64,000 nt of DNA from Saccharomonospora sp. CUA-673 (GCF_001942305.1 NZ_MKKE01000055.1:1-64000); one strand, 5' to 3'; shown: positions 17,541-28,783, counted from the first letter of the stretch. Program-made: numbers and translations. The notes: generated by a model from the letters alone, not told the origin.

Positions 17541-19323
17541 GTGGCCGTGCTCGAGCACCTGGAGGGGGTGGGGACGCTGGCCGGTTCGTGGCGTTCCCAG
17601 CCGCTCGAAGGTGCGGACAAGACGCGCATCTCGTTCGTCGACATGGGCCGGGCGATCGCCGCGTTGCTCGTCGTCTACTCGCACGTCGCGCACCCGTGGG
17701 TCGAGGACAAGAACGAGAACGCGCCCGTCATCGGCTTCGTCGAGGCCTTCACCAGCGAGCCGATGCTCATGGCGACGCAGGGCATCGGGCAGATCGCCGT
17801 GCCGTTCTTCTTCCTGGTCAGCGGGTTCATCGTGACGCCGATCGCGATCCGGCAGGGCTACCGGAAGTTCGCGGTCAACCGGTTCATCCGCGTCTACGCG
17901 CCGTTGCTGTTCGTGCTGCTGTTGACGTCGGCCGCGCTGTGGGCGGGGTTGGAGCCGCAGTCGACCGGCCAGTCGCAGGAGGTCACGCTGTGGACGATGT
18001 TCACCAACTGGACGTTGGTGAACTACATCCTGTATCCGCAGGTCGTCCTCATGCCGGTGGCCTGGACCATGATCATCGAGGTCCTCTTCTACCTGATGCT
18101 GCTGGCGTTGCTGCCGGTGTTGCGGCGCGCGGTGTGGCTGGCGATCTGCATCGAGTTGACGTTCGTGTTCGTCGTCCTGTCGAGCCGCAGCGAGCTCAAC
18201 GAGTCGTGGTCGCTGTTCGCGGTCAACGTGTCGTACCTGCCGATCCTGCTCATCGGCCAGATCGCGTGGGCGACGACGGCGAAGAAGATCCCGCTGTGGG
18301 CGGGTTCGATTTTCGGCGTGCTCGCGTGGATGCTCTACGTCTACGGCGACATCCTCGACGTCGGTCGGATCGACGACTCGTACAACCTCGCGATGTCGAT
18401 CGCCGTGATGTTCTTCTTCATGGCTACTTCGCCGAGCCGAAGCTGCGCCAGTTCCGTTTCTGGACGGCGTTGTCCGAACGGTCGTACTCCATCTACCTGC
18501 TTCACGGGCTGGGCATTTTCGTGACTCTCGGGTTGCTGCGGCCGACGGTGCCGTTTGCGATCGCCCTGCCGATATCGCTGCTGGTCACGGCCGCACTGGT
18601 CGAGATCAGCTACCGCTGCGTGGAACGGCCGAGCCATGAGTGGGCGCGGAGTATGTCCAGGCGGGTCGGAACCCCGCAGCAGCCGCCGTCCGAAAAACGC
18701 CCCCCGGCCGATCCGCCGGCCGAGTCGGTCACCCCCGACGATCCACCCGATCCGCCCGACGGCACCGGAGCAGCCGAGCCGCCTGAGGTCGGGCCCGAAT
18801 CGGAGGCCGAGAAGACGACCCGCATCACTCCGATCGACGTCGAACGCGCGCGGCCACCCCAACAGCCGCGCCCTCCGCACCCGCAGCAGCCACCGCCGCC
18901 GGCGACCTCACCGCAGCGCGCCCGACACGGTCGCAGCCCATGCCGCCGCCGCGACACCGCGCCGAACCGCGGCCGGAACAGCGACCCGAACGTGAGCGAC
19001 GCCCGGAACGCGAACGGCCGTCGGACCCCGAACGCGACCGACCGTCGGACCCCGAGCGCGACCGCCGTCCGGACCGACGTCCGCAGCCGGACCGGCGCGC
19101 CGCCCCCGACGACCGACCGGAGCGCAATGGCCGGCCGGAGCCCAACGGCCGCCCTGCCCCGGAACCGGTCGCCCGGCCACAGCGCGACCCGCGCCGGGAC
19201 GTCGACCCGCGCCGCCGCCGCGCGCCCGGCCGCACGCCACCCCCGGCTCAACCGCCCCAGCCGCCACCCACATCGCAGCCGCCGCGGGACGAGCCCGGTC
19301 GCGGACCACGCCACGCCCGCTGA
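17541..19323 (+). CDS. Acyltransferase-3 (OafA/YrhL-like) with long Arg/Pro-rich tail; two frame breaks
   Basis: The membrane acyltransferase domain starts near GTG 17541 (ISFVDMGRAIAALLVVYSHV, the family's first helix with catalytic-type His). It continues through PFFFLVSGFI, NRFIRVYAPLL and WTMIIEVLFYL. One base missing near 18424 is needed to join ...FFFM to GYFAEPKLRQF and the last helices (YSIYLLHGLGIF, CVERPSHEW). A second missing base near 18920 joins the tail to frame 1, a 130-residue Arg/Glu/Pro-rich repeat (RPERERRPERERPSDPERD). The restored protein is about 594 aa. It probably O-acylates envelope sugars; the basic tail is unusual. Confidence 0.75.
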
Positions 19324-19526
19324 CCCGGCGACGACCTCGACCCCGACGCGATCACTCGACGCTGGCGCATGGCGCATGGCGCAACGGCAGGACGATCTCT
19401 GGAGATCGCGGTCCGGTCGGTGAGCGGGACACGGCCGGCCTTACCGGCAGGAGCGTGACCAGCGACGAAGCCGGAAGGCGCCGGCGTGGTCGCGGTCGCA
19501 ACCAGATCGGCACCCGACACCTCCCC

Positions 19527-20621
19527 TCATGGAGCCGGAGACTGCCGGTCTACCTCACCCGTTGCGCGTCTGCGGACGACGCGGTCGAGCCATGCCAGCG
19601 CCACGATCATGATGACGATCATGGCGGGGCCGAGGGTGTACGCGAGGATGTTCGTCAGTTGGTCGGCCGGGTGCAGGATCATGGCGACGACGATGAACGC
19701 GGTGTGCCCGACGAGCGCGCCACCGATCAGCCAGATCCGATGCGTGTCAGACCAGTCGGGCAGTCCGTGCCAGTGGCGGATGGCCAGCAACGCGCCGATC
19801 GCGATGGACGCAGCGACGACCATGGCCAGCCAGACCCATTCGTGCGCACCGACGGCCGGTCGCTGATCCTGCGTATTCAAGGGCATCAGCAGGCCGATGA
19901 ACGCCAGCGTCGCCGCGAACGCGCCGAGTCCGGCGACCGCTGGACTCGGCACTCGCCCGACCTGCAGGCCTGATGCCACCGGCCGCGTCGTGGCGGAACG
20001 TCGACGCGGGAGGAGACGCAGCCCGATGAAGCTCAGCACGGCGATGAGCGCGATCACGGTGACGACGAACGGCCACGGGGCGACGTGTCCGGGATCCTCG
20101 GTCTCCGCAATGAGAACCCGAACGAGCGCGACGCCGACCACCGCGGTGACGGCGGTGATGATCACCCCGCTCGTCTTGAGGTACGGCCGTGATCGCAGGT
20201 CGGAGAAGATCAGGTCGGTGATCGCAATGGGGATCAGCACGCTGAACACGACGTGGTAGCCGATCTGAACCTCCCAGTACGTCGTGTTGACGCCGAACAG
20301 GCGCGGACCCCAATGGATCGCGTTGTACATCACCTCGCTGGTGAGGGCCTGCAGACCGAAGCCGTCCTCGACCAGCTCGTAGACCACGCCCATGACGATC
20401 AGACTCGGCCAGCCGCCGCCAGTACGGACGACGAGCTCGCGGATGAGCAGGACGCCGGCCCCGTACATCGGGAACAGCATCGGGAAAATGACCCACATCG
20501 CCGGCACCGCCACCGCCAGAAAGGTCATCTCTGCGCTGATCAGGGTCAGGAGCATGAGCGTCCACGCGGCACGACGGTTGCGCCGGCGGGACGGCTGCAC
20601 GTGTTTCGTCGGATGCACCAT
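19527..20621 (-). CDS. Integral membrane protein, about 10 TM (364 aa)
   Basis: Starts at ATG 20621 after a basic N-terminus (HVQPSRRRNRRAAW). About ten hydrophobic helices follow, including MLLTLISAEMTFLAVAVP and ALVGHTAFIVVAMIL. A loop RELVVRTGGGW lies between TM2 and TM3. I do not recognise the family and see no transporter signature. It is divergent from a TetR regulator, with a perfect palindrome (20639-20662) in the 74-bp gap, so it is very likely the regulator's target and may be an efflux or resistance-type membrane protein (inference). Confidence 0.7.
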   Translation of the reverse strand: MVHPTKHVQPSRRRNRRAAWTLMLLTLISAEMTFLAVAVPAMWVIFPMLFPMYGAGVLLIRELVVRTGGGWPSLIVMGVVYELVEDGFGLQALTSEVMYNAIHWGPRLFGVNTTYWEVQIGYHVVFSVLIPIAITDLIFSDLRSRPYLKTSGVIITAVTAVVGVALVRVLIAETEDPGHVAPWPFVVTVIALIAVLSFIGLRLLPRRRSATTRPVASGLQVGRVPSPAVAGLGAFAATLAFIGLLMPLNTQDQRPAVGAHEWVWLAMVVAASIAIGALLAIRHWHGLPDWSDTHRIWLIGGALVGHTAFIVVAMILHPADQLTNILAYTLGPAMIVIMIVALAWLDRVVRRRATGEVDRQSPAP

Positions 20622-20638
20622 GGCACTACCCCTTGCTG

Positions 20639-20662
20639 TAACTTACTCAGCCGAGTAAGTTA
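20639..20662. promoter_or_regulatory. Palindromic operator between membrane protein and TetR gene
   Basis: A perfect inverted repeat: TAACTTACT (20639-20647), spacer CAGCCG, AGTAAGTTA (20654-20662). A further half-site AGTAAG lies at 20671-20676. A palindrome of this size in the gap between a TetR gene and a divergent membrane gene is the classic TetR-family arrangement, so repression of both genes is expected. Confidence 0.85.
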
Positions 20663-20695
20663 CCCAGCCAAGTAAGATCGTAGAGGGAGCGACCA

Positions 20696-21400
20696 GTGAC
20701 AGCAACCGAGCCGCACGAACCGGACCGAGCGGCCACTGCCACCGGAAGCACGTCGCGGGGGGAGTCCCGGCAGAAGCAGATCATCGAGGCGACCATCGAG
20801 ACCATCTCGGAACTCGGCTTCGCCCGGACGACTTACACGCGCATCGCCGAGCGCGGCGGACTGAGCAGCACGCGACTGATCTCCTACCACTTCGCCGACA
20901 AGGCCGACCTGATGCAGGCGGTGATCTCAGACGTCTACGCCTCCATCAACGAGTTCCTGCTCGAACGCATGGCGATCGACCCGGCCACCCGCCCGATCCA
21001 GCCACCGACGGATCGACCACTCCCCCAGCCGGAGTCCGCGGCGGCGGAGCTGAGCGCCTACATCACGGCCGTCGTCGACTACGTCGGCACCCACCAGGCG
21101 CGGCTCAGTGCCCTACGGTCGATCTTCGCTGCCGTTCACGACGACCCCGACAATCCCGAGGCCGCCCAGGCCGACCCTCGCGGCGGAGTCATGAGCTACC
21201 TGATCGGGGTGCTCGAGCGCGGCCAAGCCACCGGCGAGTTCCGCCGGTTCGACCCGCTGGTGGTCGCCGGCATGATCCAGCGCCCTCTCGAGGCGCTCCC
21301 GCTGCTGCTGCGCAGCCGGCCCGACCTCGACATGGCCCACTACGCCGCCGAACTAGCCACCGCCATCGATTGCGCCACCCGTCAGGACGGACGGCAATGA
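20696..21400 (+). CDS. TetR-family transcriptional regulator
   Basis: GTG 20696 follows GAGGGAG. The 234-aa product has an N-terminal TetR DNA-binding domain (about residues 25-70: IIEATIETISELGFARTTYT...ERGGLSSTRLISYHFADKADL) and a helical ligand-binding domain. The palindrome just upstream overlaps where its promoter must lie, so autorepression is likely. The ligand is unknown. The divergent ten-TM protein is the probable regulated partner. Confidence 0.9.
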   Translation: MTATEPHEPDRAATATGSTSRGESRQKQIIEATIETISELGFARTTYTRIAERGGLSSTRLISYHFADKADLMQAVISDVYASINEFLLERMAIDPATRPIQPPTDRPLPQPESAAAELSAYITAVVDYVGTHQARLSALRSIFAAVHDDPDNPEAAQADPRGGVMSYLIGVLERGQATGEFRRFDPLVVAGMIQRPLEALPLLLRSRPDLDMAHYAAELATAIDCATRQDGRQ

Positions 21401-21473
21401 AGCGACCGGCGCCCTCCGTGCGGAACACGATCGCGACGACCCTGCGTGTAGGCGCCGTCCGAAAATCGGCCGT

Positions 21474-23260
21474 TCAGCGGCCGACGGCGTAGCCCTGCAT
21501 ACCGCGGGCGTTGGCGGCGGCGCGCAGGATGCCCCCGCGGGGATCGCGCGAGACGGCCGACATCCGGCCGAGTGCCCACGGCCCGGCGTCCACGACGTCA
21601 TGACCACGTTCGGACAGCGCCGCGCGCGCCCGTTCGCCGATGCGTGACTCGACGACGAGTTCGTTCGGTGTCCACGACCGCGGGTAGAACGAACTCGGGA
21701 ACGCGGTCGTGTGCCACGCCGGCGCGTCGATGGCCTCCTGAAGGTTCATGCCGGCACCGACGTGGGCAAGCCAGAAGCACAGCTGCCACTGGTCCTGCTG
21801 GTCGCCGCCCGGTGTGCCGAACGCCAACGTCGGCTCGCCGCCTCGCAACGCCATCGACGGCGACAGCGTGATGCGCGGTCGTTTTCCGGGCGCGAGCGAG
21901 TTCGGCAGTCCGTCCTCGAGCCAGAACATCTGGGCCCTCGAGTCGAGGCAGAACCCGAGTTCCGGAATGGTCGGCGAGGACTGCAGCCACCCGCCGGACG
22001 GCGTCGCCGAGACGATGTTGCCCTCGGCGTCCACGACGTCGATGTGCACGGTGTCCCCGCGCGTCGCACCCTGCCGGTCCACGGTCGGTTCGCCGATCGC
22101 ACCGGAGCCGGCCGCCGTCCCGCGGGTGCGTTCGATCATCGCCGGCAGTCGGGGATCGACCCCGCCGGGCCGCAAACGGTCGCTCGCCTGGTCGCCGATC
22201 AACGTGCGACGTTCCGCCGCGTACTCCCGGGACAGCAACCAGTCGAGCGGAACGTCGCCGGTGTCGCCGTACCAACCTCACGGTCGGCGAACGCCAACTT
22301 GGCCGCCTCCGTCGCGAGGTGAATCGTGCGCGCGGTCGGAATGCCGTCCACGTAGGACAGCTCGAGCTCCTCCAGGATGCGCAACTGTTGCGCCAGGACC
22401 GGCCCTTGTGTCCAGCCGCCGCATTTCACCAGGCTCCAGTCGCCGAAGTCGGTGACGACGGCGTCCTCGTAGGACGCTTCCCACGAGGCGAGGTCGTCGC
22501 CGGTCAGCAACCCCGCGTGGTCTCGGCCGGAGTCGTCGCGGAACGCCTGCCTGCCGAACCTGTCGATCGCGTCGGCGACGAAGCCGTGCGACCACGCGCG
22601 CCGAGCCGCGTCGATCTGTTCCTCGCGTCCGGTCACTGTTTCGGCCTCGGCTAGGAGTCGCTGCCAGGTGCGCGCGAGAACCCGGTTGGCATGCAGGGAA
22701 CCGGCCGTCGGCGCGTATCCGCCGGGTAGCCACAGCTGCGCCGACGACGGCCAGTGGGTAGCGAAGAGTTCGGCGACGGCGTCGATGGTGCCGGCGATCC
22801 GGTCGAGCACCGGAATGCCGTTCCACGCGTACGAAATTGCGTACCCCAGCACGTCGCGCAACGACTTGGTTCCGTAGTCGCGCAGCAGCAACAGCCACGC
22901 GTCCCACGCGCCCGGCACGGTCGCCGACAGCAGACCGCTGCCCGGGACCAACGTCAGTCCGAGGTCGTCGAAGTGTCCGATCGTCGCCGACGCGGGGGCC
23001 ACGCCCTGCCCGGCGAGCACGCGGGGAGACTCCCCGGCCGGGGCGAAGATCGCCGGCACCTGGCCGGCCGGGCCGTTCAGGTGCGGTTCGGCGACCTGTA
23101 GGACGAACCCGGCAGCGACCGCGGCGTCGAAGGCATTGCCCCCGCCCTCGAGTACCGCCATACCCGCAGCGGAACCCAACCAGTGGGTCGAGGCGACCAT
23201 GCCGTGGGTGCCGGCCAGTTCCGGTCTGGTGGTGAATGCGGACGACTTCGCTACAGACAC
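21474..23260 (-). CDS. Gamma-glutamyltransferase family protein; one frame break
   Basis: From GTG 23260 the frame reads GMVASTHWLGSAAGMAVLEGGGNAFDAAVAAGF, the N-terminal signature of the family. Adding one base near 22267 (DREV-WYGDTGDV) joins it to the small subunit. This includes GDTVHIDVVDAEGNIVSATPSGG, where the Thr is the expected autoprocessing nucleophile. The restored length is about 595 aa. No signal peptide is evident, so it may be cytoplasmic or an acylase-like relative. It lies 32 bp upstream of the UDP-glucose dehydrogenase gene in the same direction. Confidence 0.85.
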
Positions 23261-23292
23261 TCCACGACCCTACGGCCGGTTATGTTGTTATC

Positions 23293-24602
23293 TCAACTAA
23301 CGATCGGCGTGGCCCGCTGCACAGCACGCGGCCGCCCGATTCCCTGCCAGCTCAGGCCGGCGTCGAGGACCGTGTCCGGGTCGAGCAGGTTGCGCGTGTC
23401 GAGCACGGTGTCGCCGTGCATCGACTCGGCCATGTAGTGCCAGTCCAGGCGGCGGAACTCCGGCCACTCGGTGAGCACGACGACGGCATCCGCACCCTTG
23501 GCCGCCCGGTAGGCGCTGTCGACGACCAGGATGCCGGGCTGCTCCTCGGCGACGGCCGGGTCGTAGGCCGTCACCTCGGCGCCGTGCGCGCACAGCACCG
23601 ACGCGACACCCAACGCGGGTGAGTCACGCAGGTCGTTCGTCCCCGCCTTGAAAGCCAGGCCCAGCACGCCGATGCGGGCGTCGGTGAGGTTTCCGCCCAC
23701 CGCCCTGGCGATCTTCGCGATGATCCGGTCCCGCTGGGCCAGGTTCTCGGCGATCGCGGCGTTCAGCAGCTCGAAACCGAACCCGGTCGACTCCGACATC
23801 TGCAGCAACGCGCTCGTGTCCTTCGGCAGGCACGACCCGCCCCAGCCGGGCCCCGGCTTGAGGAAGGAACGTCCGATCCGGCGGTCGTAACCCATGCCCT
23901 CGGTGACCGACTCGATGTCGGCCCCGAACCGTTCGCACAGCTCGGCAACCGAGTTGACGTACGAGAGCTTCATGGCCAGGAAGCAGTTCGCGGCGTACTT
24001 GACGAGCTCGGCACTGGCAGCGTCGGTCACCACCGACGGCGCGCCCAGCGACTCGTACAGGTCGGCGATCCGCTGCGCGCGCCCGGGGTGTCCGAGCCGA
24101 CCACGATCCGGTCCGGGCCGAGGAAGTCGTCGACGGCCGTGCCTTCCCGCAGGAATTCCGGGTTCGAAACCACGGCGATGTCGGGCCGACCCAGCAACGC
24201 GGAGATCCGTCGGGTCGTGCCGACGGGCACGGTCGATTTGGTGACCACCACACAGTCGGAGGGCAAGTGGTCCGCGACCTCGGCCACGACCTCCTCGACG
24301 GCCCGCAGGTCGGCCGCCCCGCCGGCACCCATGGGTGTCGGCACGCACAGGAAGACGGCCTCAGCGTCACGAACGGCGTCCGCGGCGCCCACGACGAATG
24401 ACAGGTTGCCGCCGGTGAGTCCCCGTGCGACCAGCTCCGCCAGTCCCGGCTCGAGGATGTCGACTCTTCCCGCTGACAACCGTGCGACCTTGACCTTGTC
24501 CACGTCCACACAGGTCACCGTGTGACCCATGCTCGCCAAACAGGCTCCGGTGGTGAGGCCGACGTATCCGGTTCCGACCACGACGATCCGCGCAGCGTTC
24601 AT
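23293..24602 (-). CDS. UDP-glucose/GDP-mannose dehydrogenase family (UDP-glucose 6-dehydrogenase); one frame break
   Basis: ATG 24602 begins with a Rossmann dinucleotide motif (IVVVGTGYVGLTTGACLASMGH). Adding one base near 24090 (SDTPG-RAQRIADLYE) joins it to the second half. That half carries the catalytic Cys motif GGSCLPKDT and the C-terminal UDP-binding domain (GLAFKAGTNDLRDSPA). The restored length is about 436 aa, normal for the family. The enzyme oxidises UDP-glucose to UDP-glucuronate for surface polysaccharides, which fits the nearby envelope glycan genes. Confidence 0.9.
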
Positions 24603-24734
24603 GAAGGCACGGTCACAGCCGACGGTGACCTGCGAGCGAACGTCAGGGGAACCATCAGGCGGACATTCGTCGACGAATCGACCGCGTGACCACGTACGCT
24701 CGCCCTGCTCGAAGACGTGCAAGAAGGGACGACC

Positions 24735-25493
24735 ATGCAGATCAACGACACCGCGGCCATCGTGACGGGCGGAGCCTCCGGACTGGGCGGTGCCACCGCA
24801 AAGGCACTCGCGGCCAAGGGTGCCCGCGTGTTCGCTTTCGACCTCGCGGCCTCCATCGACCAGGCCGACACGGTCGACGGCGTGACCTACGTCGAAGCCG
24901 ATGTCACCGACGGGGCGGCGCTGCGGCCGGCGGTCGAGCAGGCCTCTTCCAGTGATGTGCCGCTGCGCACCGTCGTCAACTGTGCCGGTATCGGCCCGTC
25001 GTCGCGCATCCTGTCCAAGAAGGGCACGCACGACCTCGACCTGTTCCACAAGGTCGTGAACATCAATCTCGTCGGCACCTTCAACGTCATGACCCTCGCG
25101 GCCGAGGCCATCGCCCAGACCGAGCCGCTCGAGAACGACCAGCGGGGCGTCGTGATCAACACCGCGTCGGTGGCCGCGATCGAAGGTCAGATCGGGCAGA
25201 TCGCGTACGCGGCATCGAAGGGCGGGGTCGTCGGCATGACCGTTCCGGCGGCTCGTGACCTTGCGTCCCATGGCATTCGGGTTATGACGATCGCGCCCGG
25301 CATCATCGACACTCCGATGCTCGCCACCGTGAGCGACGAGTTCCGCGCGAGCCTGGCAGCCGGCGTGCCGTTCCCCAAGCGGCTGGGCCGGCCCGACGAG
25401 TACGCACAGCTCGCCGTCGACATCGTCGAGCACGACTACCTCAACGGCGATGTCATCCGCATGGACGGAGCGCTCCGCATGGCACCGCGCTGA
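24735..25493 (+). CDS. Short-chain dehydrogenase/reductase (3-hydroxyacyl-CoA dehydrogenase type II-like)
   Basis: ATG 24735 follows AAGGGAC. The 252-aa product has the NAD(H) motif TGGASGLGG (residues 11-19), NCAG and a complete catalytic set: Ser near 145, Tyr158 and Lys162 (YAASK). The C-terminal pattern IAPGIIDTPML...PFPKRLGRPDEYAQL resembles bacterial homologues of HSD17B10, so the substrate is probably a 3-hydroxyacyl-CoA. It is divergent from the UDP-glucose dehydrogenase gene and followed by a strong terminator. Confidence 0.88.
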   Translation: MQINDTAAIVTGGASGLGGATAKALAAKGARVFAFDLAASIDQADTVDGVTYVEADVTDGAALRPAVEQASSSDVPLRTVVNCAGIGPSSRILSKKGTHDLDLFHKVVNINLVGTFNVMTLAAEAIAQTEPLENDQRGVVINTASVAAIEGQIGQIAYAASKGGVVGMTVPAARDLASHGIRVMTIAPGIIDTPMLATVSDEFRASLAAGVPFPKRLGRPDEYAQLAVDIVEHDYLNGDVIRMDGALRMAPR

Positions 25494-25511
25494 CGCACGA
25501 CTGTCACATCT

Positions 25512-25545
25512 CGCCCCCGAAGTTCACCCGCCAACTTCGGGGGCG
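25512..25545 (+). terminator. Rho-independent-type terminator after the SDR gene
   Basis: A perfect 13-bp stem (25512-25524 with 25533-25545; CGCCCCCGAAGTT and its complement) with an 8-nt loop lies 19 bp after the SDR stop. It is followed by CACTCTTTC, a weak U tract as usual in actinomycetes. Confidence 0.8.
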
Positions 25546-25628
25546 TCACTCTTTCGGGGACTAAAGTCTGATCAAATACAGAATCTTTTTCACTACTGCA
25601 TCACCATTGCAGAACTGAATTTCCAAGC

Positions 25629-26954
25629 GTGACAAACGTCCTCGAACAGAGGTTTGACGACTTGGATAACCTTCGCTACGTTGGCGTGACCGACCGACGA
25701 GGGGGATTCATGACGATCGACGACGTTGTCCGAGCCAAGCGGGCGATCAGTCACGCACAAGCGACCTATGTCCACGCCCTGGCCAAATTCGCCGCAGAGC
25801 GCCCGAAAACCGCCGACATCAGCGCGGAACTGGCGGTGGTCCTGGCCGAGTCGGAACACACGGTACGCAAGGAACTCGACTGGGCCGAGCAGCTGACCAC
25901 ACGATTACCGGCCACGATGAACGCACTCACCGAGGGCGTCGTCGACCTACGCAAGGCAGCAAAAGTCGCCAATCAAACCGCAGTTCTCCGCAACGAACTG
26001 GCCGCGGCGGTCGACCGCGAGATCGCCGACAAACTTCCGCACCGCGACGCCGAGGGAATCAGACGCGTCGCCTACCGCTCCGTCCAACGCGTGGACCCGG
26101 ACGGCGCCGAGACCCGTGCAGAGCAGCGGCGCAGCGACCGCAAGGTCACGCTCAAACACCAGGAAGACGCGATGGCGTTGTTATCGGCCTACCTTCCTGC
26201 CGAACAGGCCTCCGCGGCTTACGCCCGGATCGACCGCGCAGCACAACGTCTGCGCACCGAGGACGACCCGCGCACCCTCGACCAGTTGCGCGCCGACGTG
26301 GTGGCGGACTGGTTGGTGAACGACAGCGCCGACACCGCGGCCGCTGCGTCACCGAAGGCCGACATCTACCTCCACATCGACTTCGAGACACTGGCCAAGC
26401 TCGCCGACCGACCGGCTCGACTGTCCGGCCACGGGCCGATACCGGCCGCGATCGCCCGGCAGATCGCCCACAACCCGAAGTCGACGTGGCGCCGCGTCAT
26501 CATGGACCGAGCCAACGGCACGCCGATCACCGTGAGCAGATCGCGCTACCGACCACCGACCGCCGTTGCCGACTACGTGCGCGTCCGCGATTACGAATGC
26601 CGCTTCCCCGGCTGCCACCGGCCGACCGAGTTCTCGGACCTCGACCACGTGCAGCCGTACAGCTGTGGGGGCAAGACGTGCACGGCGAACATGATCGGAT
26701 TGTGCCGCCGACACCACCTGGTCAAGCACACCGAGGGCTGGACGTTCACCCTCAACCCGGACGGAACGCTGCTGATCAGCACCCCCAGCGGCACGACCTA
26801 CACCGGAAAACCTCCGCACGGCGACGACATCGGCAACCAGCAGAAGCTCCGCGCGAACAAACGCCGGCGCAAGCGCAAGAAGTCGGCGCGCAACCGGCAC
26901 GGCGGAGGCGACGACGACCAGACGGGCGGCGTGCCCGCTACAGATCCTCGGTGA
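25629..26954 (+). CDS. DUF222 / 13E12-repeat protein with C-terminal HNH endonuclease domain
   Basis: The frame runs from GTG 25629 (ATG 25710 is an alternative) for 441 aa. The N-terminal ~290 residues are the helical DUF222 domain. An HNH domain follows around residues 322-365: CRFPGCHRP, then DLDHV, then GLCRRHHLVKH, i.e. Cys pairs and the HH of a zinc-HNH nuclease. The end is very basic (KRRRKRKKSARN). These proteins are abundant in actinomycetes; the biological role is not settled. It overlaps the end of the convergent RecB-like nuclease gene by 17 bp. Confidence 0.85.
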   Translation: MTNVLEQRFDDLDNLRYVGVTDRRGGFMTIDDVVRAKRAISHAQATYVHALAKFAAERPKTADISAELAVVLAESEHTVRKELDWAEQLTTRLPATMNALTEGVVDLRKAAKVANQTAVLRNELAAAVDREIADKLPHRDAEGIRRVAYRSVQRVDPDGAETRAEQRRSDRKVTLKHQEDAMALLSAYLPAEQASAAYARIDRAAQRLRTEDDPRTLDQLRADVVADWLVNDSADTAAAASPKADIYLHIDFETLAKLADRPARLSGHGPIPAAIARQIAHNPKSTWRRVIMDRANGTPITVSRSRYRPPTAVADYVRVRDYECRFPGCHRPTEFSDLDHVQPYSCGGKTCTANMIGLCRRHHLVKHTEGWTFTLNPDGTLLISTPSGTTYTGKPPHGDDIGNQQKLRANKRRRKRKKSARNRHGGGDDDQTGGVPATDPR

Positions 26955-28646
26955 ACGGCACGTCGGTCATCGCCCTGTCGCTGATCCATTCGCGCAGCGC
27001 CTTCGTGGCGAGGACATCGTCCTCGTTGTAGGTCAACAGGCGGGTGCGCTGGGCCAAGACCGGTTCACCGCCGTGCATCCCGACCGCATCCCGATACCAC
27101 CGCATCGACGCCTCACCGCCGGCTTCGGCGTCCCGCCACGCGAAACCGGCCACCGGCGCGACCACCTTGAGGCCCTTGCCATGCGAACACAGGAACTGGT
27201 CCGACACGCTGCGGAACAGATCGACCCACTCGTCCGAAGTCACGAACTCGCGCACCTCGTTCATCGACGGCACGCCAGGGAAACCCGCGAACCGCTCCGC
27301 CGACGCGAACAGCCACCTGTTCTCAGCGAGAGCGTTGTAGCAGTACGCACGGAACGACAAACCCCGTTCGGCCGTGCGGGTGCGGACGTCCGACAACCAC
27401 GTCCAGAACTCCGCGAACGACCGAGCCTCGTCGTCCGTCGGCAACGGTTCCCACGTGGCGAAGGCGTGATAGCCGTGCTCCACGCCGATATCGACGCCGC
27501 TCATGAGACAGCCCCACAGGTAGGCCCCGGAGTCGCCGAAACTCTCCATGTCGATGTCGACCTCGACGTCACCGCGCGACACATCCACGTCCCGCACCCG
27601 GCGGACCATGGTGAGGTCCGCGAGCCACGCCCGCGCCAACGACACCGCGTCCTGGAACGTCACGCCCGTCCATTGGATCGGTGGATCGTCATGGATATCG
27701 AGTGCGGCGAGCTTGTCCACGGTCGCGATCCCCGCGCGGCGCAGCTCCATCGCGTCCTCGCCGCGCACCACGAGGCTCACGTCACGAACCCGGGTCAGCT
27801 CGGCTTCGCACGTCGGCCACCACGGGCAGCCCTTGCACTCCAGGACGCGCGAGGGTTCGGCAAGCGGCTCGTCGCCCGCCGCGGCCGCACGTGCGACGGC
27901 GAGGCGGTCGGCGAACCGGCTGTCGTACTCCTCCAGTGCGGTCCGGCCCCCGGGCCAGGTCCCGGCCTCGAGGTCATGCCACAGCACGCAGTCGACGTCG
28001 AGGCCGATCACGCCGCCGACCGCGCGGCCCGGCTCCGCGAAGCCGGCGGCCTGCAACAGGCGATAGGTGTGCGCGAGTCGCATCTGGTCGCGCGGATGCG
28101 ACCGCACCTTCCTGGTCGCGTCGACGGCGGCGTTCGTGGGGTCGAGGTCGGTCACATCGGTCGTGCGGGCGCCCTCGCCGGGGTCGGTGATCCGGTGGCG
28201 AACCACCAGGACCGGCACGTAGCCGTGGGCGGTGCGCACGAGCAGTTGCATCCCGCCGCGACGACCCGACTGGCGATCACGCGGCAACAACCCGCCCCAG
28301 ATGTAGCGGGCGCCGTGTTCGAGCGCGTCCAACGTCGTGCGAGCCCGCTCGGCCGGCGGCAGGTCGGGGGGCACGATCACCCAGGAACTGGACGGCGACA
28401 CAACGTCGGCCTCGGCGGAAGCCGGGGAAAGCGCGGAAGCCGCAACGGTGTCGGCGGGGCCCGTAGTGGCGGCGCGGAGGCGTTCGCGGACGTCGACTCG
28501 GTGTGCCTCGCGTCGGCGATGCGCTGCTCAGAGGACGGATCGGGCAGCGCCAGAGGGGTGCCCACCATCGTGGGGTCGTTGTCGAGATGCACCCGTCGGC
28601 GACACCGCGTCACCACATTCGCGTCGAGTAACACCTCGTCAGCCAT
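26938..28646 (-). CDS. TM0106-family RecB-like nuclease; one frame break
   Basis: The N-terminus from ATG 28646 (VLLDANVVTRCRRRVHLDNDP) is the family's hallmark start. One base missing near 28512 is needed to join it to REAHRVDVRERLR and the long second frame. That frame contains a Cys cluster (LECKGCPWWPTCE), an RNase H-like acidic motif (VDIDMESFGDSG) and a C-terminal ...LLTYNEDDVLATKALREW, the exonuclease signature of this family. The restored length is about 569 aa. It is a predicted nuclease; its cellular function is unknown. It diverges from the next gene. Confidence 0.85.
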
Positions 28647-28783
28647 GGTGTCACTTTAAGAGAAGGGACCGACACTCCCGGAGGCGACGTGCTCCCGAGC
28701 AGCAAAGACCAGTAAGTTCTGGGTCGGCCGCGATCACGGATCCAAGGCGACCCAGCACGACCCGACGGAGGCGAGGAACGGCG

